Assembly: GCA_002684315.1 (NCBI GenBank)
Contig: NYVB01000017.1
Location: 3,402 to 11,449 of the forward strand
Direction: 5' to 3'
Length of the DNA stretch: 8,048 nucleotides
Source: Planctomycetaceae bacterium
GTDB taxonomy: Bacteria; Planctomycetota; Phycisphaerae; Phycisphaerales; SM1A02
Positions 1 through 6,436 of the stretch are shown here, piece after piece. Position numbers and translations under genes: made by a program. Positions within the stretch are counted from its first letter, which is position 1. Each line of letters begins with the position of its first letter. Below the pieces are notes generated by a model, which searched no databases, was not told the DNA's origin, and worked only from the letters and a program-made list of their open reading frames with translations.

Positions 1-651
1 GTGATGCTGACCGTCGACTCCCTGACGCGTTTCGCGCATGCGCAACGTCAGATCGGACTCGCCGTCGGTGAACAGCCGGCCACCAAGGGGTTCACTCCAA
101 GCGTGTTCGCCATGCTTCCCAGAATCCTTGAAAGAGCGGGGAGTCTGCGAGGAAGCGGTTCGATCACCGGCATCTACACCGTGCTGGTCGAAGGTGACGA
201 GCTTGCGGATCCCGTGGCGGATGCGGCAAAGGGAATTCTCGACGGACATCTCGTGCTTTCGCGCGATCTCGCCCAGAAAGGTCACTATCCTGCGATCGAT
301 CCTCTGGCATCGATCTCTCGTGCCGCTGATCGTCTCGTCGATGAACACGTCCTCGCCGCTCGGCGTTGTGTTCTGAACCTTCTCGCGGCACTGGCCGGAG
401 CCGAGGAACTCGTCTCCATCGGAGCCTATGCACCCGGAAGCGATCCGGACGTCGACATCGCGTTGGCGCTCAAGGGCGAGCTCAACGGGTTCCTGCAGCA
501 GGCTTCGGCGGAAGCCTATGAATTCCCCAGGACCTGTCGTGTCCTTCTGGAGATGCACGGTCTCATCGACTCGATGCGGGCACAACTCGCCAAGGCCACC
601 AACAATCAGCTGCAGTCACAGGTCCAGCCTCCGATGGGAGGTGGGCGCTGA
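1..651 (+). CDS. fliI: Flagellar type III export ATPase FliI, C-terminal part (5' truncated by window)
   Basis: This is the last 216 residues or so of the cytoplasmic ATPase that unfolds and feeds flagellar export substrates into the type III gate. The window opens inside the gene: the first codon (GTG) reads as an internal valine of the Walker B strand, V-M-L-T-V-D-S-L-T-R-F. The stretch beginning DSLTRFAHAQRQIGLA, then GEQPATKGFTPSVFA, LPRILERAG, GSITGIYTVLVEGDEL and HYPAIDPLASISR, is typical of FliI/SctN F1-beta-like ATPases. Compared with the E. coli protein (about 457 residues), the fragment begins near the middle of the catalytic domain and includes the whole C-terminal helical domain. 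It ends in a Gln/Gly-rich tail. The stop overlaps the fliJ start by one base (TGATG), which suggests translational coupling. The family call is very secure; SctN of an injectisome is excluded by the flagellar neighbours. Confidence 0.97.
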   Translation: MMLTVDSLTRFAHAQRQIGLAVGEQPATKGFTPSVFAMLPRILERAGSLRGSGSITGIYTVLVEGDELADPVADAAKGILDGHLVLSRDLAQKGHYPAIDPLASISRAADRLVDEHVLAARRCVLNLLAALAGAEELVSIGAYAPGSDPDVDIALALKGELNGFLQQASAEAYEFPRTCRVLLEMHGLIDSMRAQLAKATNNQLQSQVQPPMGGGR

Positions 652-1106
652 TGGCGATCTTCGTGTTCAAACTTCAGTCACTGCTCGATCTCAGGATTCG
701 TGAAGAAGAGTCGGCCCAACGTGAGATGTCTCTTCTCATGCGTGAGAAGTCCGAGATCGATGAACGTCTGCGACGTCACCAGATGGCGATCGAGGACGGA
801 AAGCAGGCCTTGCGAGACGATCTCGTCGGGATCGTCGATGTTCGTCGCCTCCGCCTGCAGACTCATGCGGCCTTCGGAGTCATGCGTGAGGCGCAAGGTG
901 CGGCGATCGCCCTCGCCGGTCTGGCTCGAAAGATCGAAAACGCCCGAATTCTTCATCAGGCGGCACGAGCCAAGCGTCGTGCCGTCGAGTTGCTCAAGGA
1001 AAAAAGGCACGCTGAATGGTTGCGTGAACAGGATCGCAGGGAGGTCGCACTTCTCGATGAACTCGCAATTGCGGCGTCGCACGCGCAGAAGGAATGGATG
1101 TCATGA
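651..1106 (+). CDS. fliJ: Flagellar export protein FliJ
   Basis: The product is a 151-residue protein that is almost entirely charged alpha-helix and is predicted to form the antiparallel coiled coil of FliJ. FliJ sits in the centre of the FliI hexamer, links it to FlhA and escorts export substrates. The N-terminus FVFKLQSLLDLRIREEESAQRE has the family signature: F-x-F-x-L-x-x-L-L-x-L-R followed by a charged helix. Length is typical (about 140-150). The ATG overlaps the fliI stop, and a GGAGG at 637-641 lies 9 bases upstream, so initiation is well supported. The 3' end overlaps the next gene through ATGA. The assignment rests on the N-terminal motif, helical character and position after fliI, because FliJ sequences are otherwise poorly conserved. 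Confidence 0.93.
   Translation: MAIFVFKLQSLLDLRIREEESAQREMSLLMREKSEIDERLRRHQMAIEDGKQALRDDLVGIVDVRRLRLQTHAAFGVMREAQGAAIALAGLARKIENARILHQAARAKRRAVELLKEKRHAEWLREQDRREVALLDELAIAASHAQKEWMS
1089..1093 (+). promoter_or_regulatory. Shine-Dalgarno (AAGGA) that selects the start of the MotE-like gene
   Basis: AAGGA lies 9 bases before the ATG at 1103 but directly abuts the in-frame ATG at 1094. This spacing favours 1103, which also makes the common 4-base ATGA overlap with fliJ. Confidence 0.6.
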
Positions 1107-1831
1107 CAAAGGTGTGGAACATCGTCGCGTTTCTGGCGGTCATGAATCTGATCGCCGTCGGCTGCTTCATGGCCTGGCTCTTCGGCTCCGGTCGCATGGA
1201 TGCCGAACGGCTCGAACGTACTCGACTGATCTTTCATGTTCCCATTGAGCAGGAAAGTTCCGAGCGCGTTGCCGCGGAGGAAGCGGAGGCCATCGCATTG
1301 GAGATGGCACAGGAACAGGCCTCACTCGTGCGTCTTCCGGCTGGAAGCAATCAACCGATCGATTCGCTCGAAGCCATCGAGATGCATCGGCAGCGGATGG
1401 AACGTCGTTTTCGTTCGGATCTTGAACGTGATCGCACCGAGTTGCTCGACTTCGAGCGCCGGCTCGCCGCTCGGGAGGCTGATCTCAAGCGTCGACTGAG
1501 TGCCTTCGAGGCATCACGCACCGACCGTCGCACCGCCGAGGAAAAGATCGAGTTCACCCGGGTCACCAAGCTGCTTGAATCGCTTCCGGCCAAATCATCG
1601 AAGGAGTACCTGGTGCTCATGTGCGGTGACGGCCAGATGGCTGATGCGGTCGACTATCTTCGTGCGATGCGACCAGGAACACGCACCAGCATCTTCGCAG
1701 CGATGAAGTCTGAAGAGGATATGCAACTGGCCTCCGCTTTGCTCAAGTCTCTCAGAGTGCCACCATCCGCAATGGATGACGCCACGGAGATCGTTGATGC
1801 AAGTTCCGCCAGTGCCACAAATCCAAAATGA
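1103..1831 (+). CDS. MotE/YlxF-like flagellar membrane protein with coiled coil and MgtE-N-like C-terminal domain
   Basis: The product is 242 residues from the preferred ATG (245 if the ATG at 1094 is used). Residues 5-27 form one hydrophobic membrane segment. Residues 86-160 are strongly charged helix (RQRMERRFRSDLERD, FERRLAAREADLKRRL), consistent with a coiled coil. Residues 151-218 resemble the MgtE N-terminal-like repeat domain: the LLESLPAKSS, ADAVDYLRAM and IFAAMKSEEDMQLASALL segments match the pattern of 'kiye.Mkp..AA.Il..m....a..il..m' motifs. Proteins of this build between fliJ and fliK are MotE (alpha-proteobacteria, a periplasmic chaperone for MotC) or YlxF (Bacillus). By analogy it would be anchored in the inner membrane and act in the periplasm during motor or stator assembly. 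The exact role here is inference. The ATGA overlap with fliJ indicates coupling. Confidence 0.75.
   Translation: MTKVWNIVAFLAVMNLIAVGCFMAWLFGSGRMDAERLERTRLIFHVPIEQESSERVAAEEAEAIALEMAQEQASLVRLPAGSNQPIDSLEAIEMHRQRMERRFRSDLERDRTELLDFERRLAAREADLKRRLSAFEASRTDRRTAEEKIEFTRVTKLLESLPAKSSKEYLVLMCGDGQMADAVDYLRAMRPGTRTSIFAAMKSEEDMQLASALLKSLRVPPSAMDDATEIVDASSASATNPK
1786..1790 (+). promoter_or_regulatory. Shine-Dalgarno (GGAGA) that selects the fliK start
   Basis: GGAGA ends 6 bases before the ATG at 1797. The alternative in-frame ATG at 1776 has no purine-rich stretch at a suitable distance, so the internal start at 1797 is preferred. Confidence 0.55.
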
Positions 1832-3404
1832 CCTTCTCCGACCTCAGGCCGGCTCAGGAAGCCCCTCGAGTGTCGCGGAGACACTGTCGAAAAACACTTC
1901 TCAGGACTCGAAAACGCGTTTTTCAGACCATCTGAACGACGAACGCCGGCTGTCCTCCGATGCTCACAACGACCAAACGAAGAAAACCGAACTTCAGAAG
2001 TCGTCGGCTGAAAAGACGTCATTCGCCTCCGAGTCCTCGCGTCAGAGTGATCCTGAGGATGGTGCCTTGGAAACCGAATCACAGGCAGAAATCGCCGAGT
2101 CGTCGCAGGAAGTGCCGTCTGAACCTTCGGAAGGCTCCCGCCAGACGAAGACGAGTTCGGACGCCGAGGACCCCGATGTCTCGGCCAGCACCGTGGATGA
2201 TTCCATCGTCGTGACGCCCGAGGCGCAATCAAAGCCCCCGGTGGAGTCGAGTGTCACCCTTGACACGGCGGACACCTCGATCATTGCCACCATGCCGGAC
2301 GCGAGCGTCTTCTCCCCAGCGCAGCCAGAGGGCACAGGACCACGGACGATTCAAGGTCGACCGGGTGCCGAAGCTGGTGATGCTTCACCGTCACAACAGG
2401 GTTCACGTCTCGAGGGAAACACTGCCGCGTCAACGGCCGGCGAGCGCCCGTCGACGACGCCCACCGATGCCGTCAAGACCGTCAATTCAGTCCGTTCCGA
2501 TGGATCGACCGCATCGACCGCATCGGCCGAGGGCATGCCCGTGCGAGTCGAATCGGCTGTCGCCGAAGAGGCTTCCAGAGGTGGCCCCGCCAGAACCAGT
2601 GAACGTGCCGGTCAAGCTGGTGATGAAGGCATGGCCAGCCGACCCAAGGGACGCTCGCTCAGCGAACTGCTTTCGCGTCAGGGAATCACGATGGAATCAG
2701 AGACCCAGGAGCTCGACCCCGCGCTCGGTCGTGTACGTGAGATCAATCAGGCAGTCGCACACGAACAGGCCATCCGGGCCATGAACGGCGGAGCGAGTTC
2801 CGGTGCACCGGTCGCCTCGGCGAACGCTTTGGCTGGAATCACCGAAACCGGCACGCTTGAGGCGAGGACGTCGGTCCTGAGCGAGGTTCTTTCTCGCTCA
2901 GCGAATGAGGCCAAGCTCGTCGAACGAGCCACGATGATCACGTCACGTGGCATGAACGCTCTCGCGTCACAGAAGGGCGGAAGTCTCACCATGCGACTGG
3001 ACCCGCCAAGCCTGGGACAGGTGATGATCAAGATGTCCGTGTCGAACGGTGTGGTTCATGCGGAGTTGCATGCAAGCAATTCCGCGGGACGCGTGGTCAT
3101 GGAACGTGGACTCGAGACGCTTCGAGCGTCACTCGAATCACGCGGGCTTTCGGTCGAAAGACTTTCGGTGCAGGCCGCGACAGGGTCGTCCGAATCCCAG
3201 AGCACGCGTTCCGAATCGAACACGCAGAATGATGGTCAGCAGCAGGCTCACAAGGATGAACACGAAGATGCTCGTCAGGATGCGGCCGGTCGGGAGAGTC
3301 GTGGACGGGATCAGGAACGCGAAGTGCCTTCCGGTCACGAAGACCCGAATGAGAATCAACAGGACATGAGTTTCACGCAGATCATGAGTGAGGATGCAGC
3401 ATGA
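1797..3404 (+). CDS. fliK: Flagellar hook-length control protein FliK
   Basis: The product is 535 residues from the ATG at 1797 (542 from an upstream ATG at 1776 that lacks a Shine-Dalgarno). FliK is exported during hook growth, measures hook length and switches the export gate from hook to filament substrates through its C-terminal domain. Residues 1 to about 380 are low-complexity, rich in Ser, Glu, Thr, Ala and Asp, as expected of the disordered ruler. Residues about 395-461 are the conserved Flg_hook domain: GGSLTMRLDPPSLGQVMIKM, then GVVHAELHAS, RGLETLRASLESRGLSVERLSVQ. This matches the family pattern L-x-L-x-P-x-x-LG-x-V. About 75 further residues follow, very rich in Gln, Glu, Asp, Arg and Ser, ending MSFTQIMSEDAA. 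The gene starts about 35 bases inside the upstream gene and ends in an ATGA overlap with flgD. The ruler portion has no recognisable homology by eye; the call rests on the C-terminal domain and context. Confidence 0.92.
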   Translation: MQVPPVPQIQNDLLRPQAGSGSPSSVAETLSKNTSQDSKTRFSDHLNDERRLSSDAHNDQTKKTELQKSSAEKTSFASESSRQSDPEDGALETESQAEIAESSQEVPSEPSEGSRQTKTSSDAEDPDVSASTVDDSIVVTPEAQSKPPVESSVTLDTADTSIIATMPDASVFSPAQPEGTGPRTIQGRPGAEAGDASPSQQGSRLEGNTAASTAGERPSTTPTDAVKTVNSVRSDGSTASTASAEGMPVRVESAVAEEASRGGPARTSERAGQAGDEGMASRPKGRSLSELLSRQGITMESETQELDPALGRVREINQAVAHEQAIRAMNGGASSGAPVASANALAGITETGTLEARTSVLSEVLSRSANEAKLVERATMITSRGMNALASQKGGSLTMRLDPPSLGQVMIKMSVSNGVVHAELHASNSAGRVVMERGLETLRASLESRGLSVERLSVQAATGSSESQSTRSESNTQNDGQQQAHKDEHEDARQDAAGRESRGRDQEREVPSGHEDPNENQQDMSFTQIMSEDAA

Positions 3405-4054
3405 GCAGTATTACATCAGCAGCAGGCGTCGGCGGTGGATCGGTCGAAGCGAGCAGTGGGTTCGGTGCTTTGGATTCCGAAGAGTTCTTGAAAATCATGT
3501 TCACCGAACTTCAGAATCAGGATCCGTTCGATCCCAATGACAGCTCCGCATTGCTCGAGCAGTTGAATTCGATCCGCTCGATTGAAAGCGACATGGCACT
3601 CACGTCGCAATTGGAATCGATCGTCTTCCAGAATCAGCTGGCCGGCGCGAGCAACTTGATCGGACGATACATCCAGGGCATGGCGCCGGGTGGCAATCGG
3701 GTCGATGGTCAGGTGATTTCGGTGATTCGACAAGGTGACAGCATCGGGATCGAACTCGACACCGGATGGGTGATCGATGTCGATCAGGTCGAACTGATCG
3801 TCGACGAAACGATCTTCGATGATGGTACCGGTGGCGCCAACAACGGCAATGGATACGAAGGATCCGGACTGACCGATGTCAATGGTGATGGGACCATCGA
3901 TGGCTCCGACCTCAGCATTCTGCTCGGGCAGTGGAGCGAGTTCGAGCAAGGCCAGGCCGATTCCGAAGGTGACACCGATGATTCGGACGCGACGGATGGG
4001 TCCGAGGGAACCGACGATACCGGCGGTTCGGATGAGTCCGACGCCGAAGGTTGA
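3401..4054 (+). CDS. flgD: Flagellar hook-capping protein FlgD with dockerin-like calcium loop and acidic tail
   Basis: The product is 217 residues. FlgD is exported to the tip of the growing hook and scaffolds FlgE polymerisation. Residues 24-90 hold the conserved core: DSEEFLKIMFTELQNQDPFDP, then a helix with LLEQLNSIRSIE and QNQLAGASNLIGRYIQG. Residues 91-133 form a small beta domain (GNRVDGQVISVIRQGDSIGIELDTGWVIDVDQVELI) like the half-Tudor region of short FlgDs such as that of Bacillus. The Ig-like insert of enterobacterial FlgD is absent. After residue 155 comes D159-V-N161-G-D163-G-T-I-D-G-S-D170-L-S-I-L-L-G-Q-W, a textbook calcium-binding loop plus helix of dockerin type. Residues 181-217 are then almost all D, S, E, T and G with no Lys or Arg. 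Neither extension is usual for FlgD. The start overlaps the fliK stop (ATGA), with TGAGGA six bases upstream. The core assignment is secure; the role of the C-terminal additions is unknown. Confidence 0.95.
   Translation: MSSITSAAGVGGGSVEASSGFGALDSEEFLKIMFTELQNQDPFDPNDSSALLEQLNSIRSIESDMALTSQLESIVFQNQLAGASNLIGRYIQGMAPGGNRVDGQVISVIRQGDSIGIELDTGWVIDVDQVELIVDETIFDDGTGGANNGNGYEGSGLTDVNGDGTIDGSDLSILLGQWSEFEQGQADSEGDTDDSDATDGSEGTDDTGGSDESDAEG
3875..3934 (+). other. Dockerin/EF-hand-like calcium-binding segment inside flgD
   Basis: FlgD residues 159-178 read D-x-N-x-D-G-x-I-x-x-x-D followed by L-S-I-L-L-G-Q-W. The acidic/Asn ligand positions 1, 3, 5 and 12 are all filled, with Gly at 6 and Ile at 8, as in type I dockerin and EF-hand loops. 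Only one repeat is present, whereas cohesin-binding dockerins carry two. Similar '..DxNGDGxxDGxDLxxLLGxWG' segments are known from many planctomycete exported proteins. Calcium binding is inferred from the motif. Confidence 0.75.
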
Positions 4055-4081
4055 TCACAACCCTCATCCGGGTGGACATGC

Positions 4082-4579
4082 ATGAGTTTCGATGGTGATC
4101 ATCTTCTGAAGCGACTTCAGCCCGTGATCGGAACGGGGCGCGTTGCCTCCACCGACGGACGGTCCGGCGCAGTCGGCGAAGGTGAATTCGCACGCATCAT
4201 CAGATTGGCGAACGATGGAACCCTCGATTCGGGGCGGGTTGTCGACGTCGATCGTCGTTTCGTGCTGGATGCGGAGCAGTTGGCGGGAATCGGTCGAGCT
4301 TGTGATTCTCTGGAATCGGCAGGACTCGACGATGGCATCGTTCTGCTTGGTGGTCGTGCCTTTCTGGTCGAAGTCTCCGAGCGAAAGATCATGGATGAAC
4401 TGGGCTCCGATCAGACTGGTCGCGTGCAGACCGTCGGTGGAGTCGTTCTGGTCGAACCGATGTCGGTCTCGATCCCCGAGGATTCGGATGAGGATGACGT
4501 CCAGGCTGCCGGTGGTCAGGCAGATTCTGCACGCCCTCGGCTGGATCGGCCGTTCATGGGGCTTGGAAGTCCCCTCTAG
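4082..4579 (+). CDS. TIGR02530-like flagellar operon protein (divergent)
   Basis: The product is 165 residues. The position between flgD and flgE is that of the small 'flagellar operon protein' family TIGR02530 (flg_new), whose function is not established. Residues 58-107 follow the family layout: FVLDAEQLAGIGRACDSLES (helix), an acidic-Gly turn, then strands GIVLLGGRAFLVEVSERKIMDEL, matching 'L....l..l..Av..A..KG...sLvl....liV.v.nrtVit'. Residues 112-124 (TGRVQTVGGVVLV) fit the family's terminal 'vFTNIDgavvi' strand. The usual Phe-Ser-x-His-Ala helix before it is not recognisable, so the assignment is by pattern and position. Residues 130-165 are an acidic, then Pro/Arg-containing extension. 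There is no signal peptide or membrane segment. GGTGGA at 4071-4076 lies 5 bases before the ATG; the gap to flgD is 27 bases, so cotranscription is likely. Confidence 0.68.
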   Translation: MSFDGDHLLKRLQPVIGTGRVASTDGRSGAVGEGEFARIIRLANDGTLDSGRVVDVDRRFVLDAEQLAGIGRACDSLESAGLDDGIVLLGGRAFLVEVSERKIMDELGSDQTGRVQTVGGVVLVEPMSVSIPEDSDEDDVQAAGGQADSARPRLDRPFMGLGSPL

Positions 4580-4591
4580 CCTTTCTGTGGA

Positions 4592-4608
4592 CTGGCACGG
4601 CTGTTGCA
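4592..4608 (+). promoter_or_regulatory. Sigma-54 (RpoN) promoter for flgE
   Basis: CTGGCACG-N4-TTGCA matches the -24/-12 consensus (YTGGCACG-N4-TTGCW) at every conserved base, with GG at 4594-4595 and GC at 4606-4607 separated by exactly 10 bases. The predicted transcription start is near 4619, giving a leader of about 29 bases before the flgE ATG. It sits 12 bases after the stop of the preceding gene, so activator-binding sites would have to lie inside that coding region. A flagellar enhancer-binding protein of the FlbD/FleQ/FlgR type is expected but not present in the window. Confidence 0.88.
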
Positions 4609-4635
4609 AGTGTTCCTTGTTCGAGATGAACTCAC

Positions 4636-4643
4636 GGAAGGAA
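4636..4643 (+). promoter_or_regulatory. Strong Shine-Dalgarno for flgE
   Basis: GGAAGGAA ends 4 bases before the ATG at 4648. It is the most purine-rich ribosome site seen here and fits a structural protein made in many copies. Confidence 0.75.
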
Positions 4644-4647
4644 CACC

Positions 4648-6390
4648 ATGGCGTCCACTACAGCACTCTTCACCGGTCTTTCAGGGCTTCTGGCGAACTC
4701 ACGCCGACTTGATGTGATCGGTAACAACATTGCCAACGTCAACACCACCGCGTTCAAGAGCAACCGGATGGCGTTCGCACCCACCTTCAGCCGCAACTTC
4801 TCTCTCGGAACCGCCCCAGGCGATTCCTCGGGGGGATCGAATCCCGGTCAGGTCGGCCTCGGCGTCAGTGTCTCGGGAACTCAGAGAAACTTCACGAACG
4901 GCGCGATCGGTGCGACCGGGGTCAACACCGACCTCGCCATCGAAGGCAACGGCATGTTCATCGTGGATGGAGCCGGAGAGCGCTATTACACCAGGGATGG
5001 CTCGTTCGTTCGAAATCCGAACAACGACCTCGTCAATCAAAGTGGTGCGCGAGTGCTCGGTTTCGGAGTCGATGAGCAGTTCAACGTGATCGAGGGCAAC
5101 CTCGAACCCTTGAACATTCCAGTCGGCACGCTGACATTGGCGGAGTCCACCCGAAACGTCGTCTTCAACGGCAACCTCAACGCGTCCGGAGACATCGGCG
5201 CGCAGGGTTCGCAGCACACTTCCCGCGCGTTCTATTCGGATGCCGCTGGAACCGTGCCCGTGACCGGAACCGAGGACATGGCCACTGATCTCTGGGTTTC
5301 GGACGGTGTCGGTGGAACCACGCTCGCCTTCGACTCCTCTTCGGGCGGACCGATTGAAATCACCATTTCCGGCATCGAAAAGGGTGGCAAGGATCTCGGT
5401 ACCAACACCTTCACCTACGGTGTCGACGGTACGACGCTCAACGATTTCAGTGGTTGGCTGGATGAGGTTCTGGGACTCGATGCCACTGTCACCGGTGGTG
5501 AGACCCTTGGAGGCTCGGTCGCATTCAACGCCTCGGGCCAGCTCGTCATCAGTGGCAATGAAGGCACCGTTCAGGAACTCGACATCGATACCGCGGACAT
5601 CGTCGTCACCGGAAACACCGGTGGGGCGGGTGGCATCGGTCAGCCGTTCATCGTCAGTCAGACCCAGGATCCCGTGGGTGAATCGGTTCGAACGTCATTC
5701 GTCGTCTACGATTCGCTCGGCACGCCGGTGACCGTCGATCTCAGTTTCGTGCTTCAGGACACCAACGCCAGCGGTGGCACGACCTGGCAGTTCATCGCCG
5801 AGACCAATGGCAACGCCATTGATGATCGTGTGATCGGAATGGGCATCGTCGAGTTCGATGCGAATGGACGCTACCTCGACGCTTCCAATCAGTCCTTCCA
5901 GATCTCCCGTGACAATGGTGCCGTGAGTCCGCTTACGGTCAACATGGATTTCAACAGCGGGACCGACTCGGTCTCGAGCCTGACCGACGCGGCGAGCAAC
6001 TTCGCCGCCGTGTATCAGGACGGATCGGCGATCGGAACCTTGAGCAACTTCTCGATCGGCGAGGATGGCATCATCACCGGTGCCTTCACCAATGGACTGA
6101 ACCGCTCGATCGGCCAGGTCGCACTCGCGAAGTTCAGCAACCCCGAGGGTCTCGTCGACGCCGGCAACAATCTCTATCGAAACGGTCCGAACTCCGGGAC
6201 GCCCCTGATCGCGAATCCGCTCGACTTCGGCACCGGCCGGGTCGTCGGTGGAGCCCTCGAGCTCTCCAACGTCGATCTCTCTCAGGAATTCATCAACATG
6301 ATTCAAGCATCGACCGGGTATTCCGCGGCGAGTCGGGTGATCACCACGGCGGATGAATTGATCAACCAGCTTCTTGTTCTGGGTCGATGA
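4648..6390 (+). CDS. flgE: Flagellar hook protein FlgE
   Basis: The product is 580 residues, against about 400 for E. coli FlgE. It is the subunit of the hook, the universal joint outside the cell, exported by the flagellar type III system; there is no Sec signal peptide. Residues 1-45 form the D0 helix and rod/hook signature (ALFTGLSGLLANSRRLDVIGNNIANVNTTAFKSNR). Residues 75-145 are the D1/'SGxxR' region with DLAIEGNGMFIV and YYTRDGSF. Residues 539-580 are the C-terminal D0 helix (LSNVDLSQEFINMIQASTGYSAASRVITTADELINQLL). The extra length lies in the surface-exposed middle: residues about 170-345 carry Gly/Thr/Asp-rich beta-type sequence, including TFTYGVDGTTLNDFSGWLDEVLG. The family domain resumes at FVVYDSLGTPVTVDLSF. 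The protein has no Cys and only four Lys (37, 245, 248, 495). It is driven by its own sigma-54 promoter and followed by paired hairpins, so it is likely transcribed as a single gene as well as by read-through. Confidence 0.97.
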   Translation: MASTTALFTGLSGLLANSRRLDVIGNNIANVNTTAFKSNRMAFAPTFSRNFSLGTAPGDSSGGSNPGQVGLGVSVSGTQRNFTNGAIGATGVNTDLAIEGNGMFIVDGAGERYYTRDGSFVRNPNNDLVNQSGARVLGFGVDEQFNVIEGNLEPLNIPVGTLTLAESTRNVVFNGNLNASGDIGAQGSQHTSRAFYSDAAGTVPVTGTEDMATDLWVSDGVGGTTLAFDSSSGGPIEITISGIEKGGKDLGTNTFTYGVDGTTLNDFSGWLDEVLGLDATVTGGETLGGSVAFNASGQLVISGNEGTVQELDIDTADIVVTGNTGGAGGIGQPFIVSQTQDPVGESVRTSFVVYDSLGTPVTVDLSFVLQDTNASGGTTWQFIAETNGNAIDDRVIGMGIVEFDANGRYLDASNQSFQISRDNGAVSPLTVNMDFNSGTDSVSSLTDAASNFAAVYQDGSAIGTLSNFSIGEDGIITGAFTNGLNRSIGQVALAKFSNPEGLVDAGNNLYRNGPNSGTPLIANPLDFGTGRVVGGALELSNVDLSQEFINMIQASTGYSAASRVITTADELINQLLVLGR

Positions 6391-6416
6391 TCCGGGCTTC
6401 GAGTCGTCGTCAGAAT

Positions 6417-6435
6417 CAGTGACATGACGTCACTG
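6417..6435. repeat. Short perfect inverted repeat after flgE
   Basis: CAGTGAC and GTCACTG form a 7-base stem around a 5-base loop (ATGAC). It lies between the convergent flgE and YacL-like genes, next to a stronger hairpin. It could help termination in either direction or be a protein-binding palindrome; no T-run follows it on either strand. Confidence 0.5.
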
Positions 6436-6436
6436 C

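Noticed and set aside
1007..1026. Second sigma-54-like site (GGCACG ... TTGCG) in fliJ
   Set aside because: The GG-to-GC spacing is too long and the site is inside coding sequence without an appropriate downstream gene start.
1148..1165. Possible lipobox (A-V-G-Cys21) in the MotE-like protein
   Set aside because: The -3 position is Ala in place of Leu/Val/Ile, and the hydrophobic stretch continues past the Cys, as in a plain membrane anchor.
1654..2232. 192-codon open frame on the - strand across the motE-like/fliK junction
   Set aside because: Arg/Ser/Pro-rich nonsense composition and overlap with two well-placed flagellar genes.
2504..2530. Short tandem repeat (ATCGACCGC twice, then a variant) in fliK
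   Set aside because: Only two to three copies within a low-complexity Ser/Thr/Ala coding region; not evidence of a functional repeat.
4064..4609. 181-codon open frame on the - strand opposite the TIGR02530-like gene
   Set aside because: The + strand frame has a proper Shine-Dalgarno, fits the operon and shows a family pattern; the - frame shows none of these and covers the sigma-54 promoter.
5695..6306. 203-codon open frame on the - strand inside flgE
   Set aside because: It lies wholly antisense to a confidently assigned flgE, has no recognisable domain, and is the kind of long shadow frame expected in GC-rich coding DNA.
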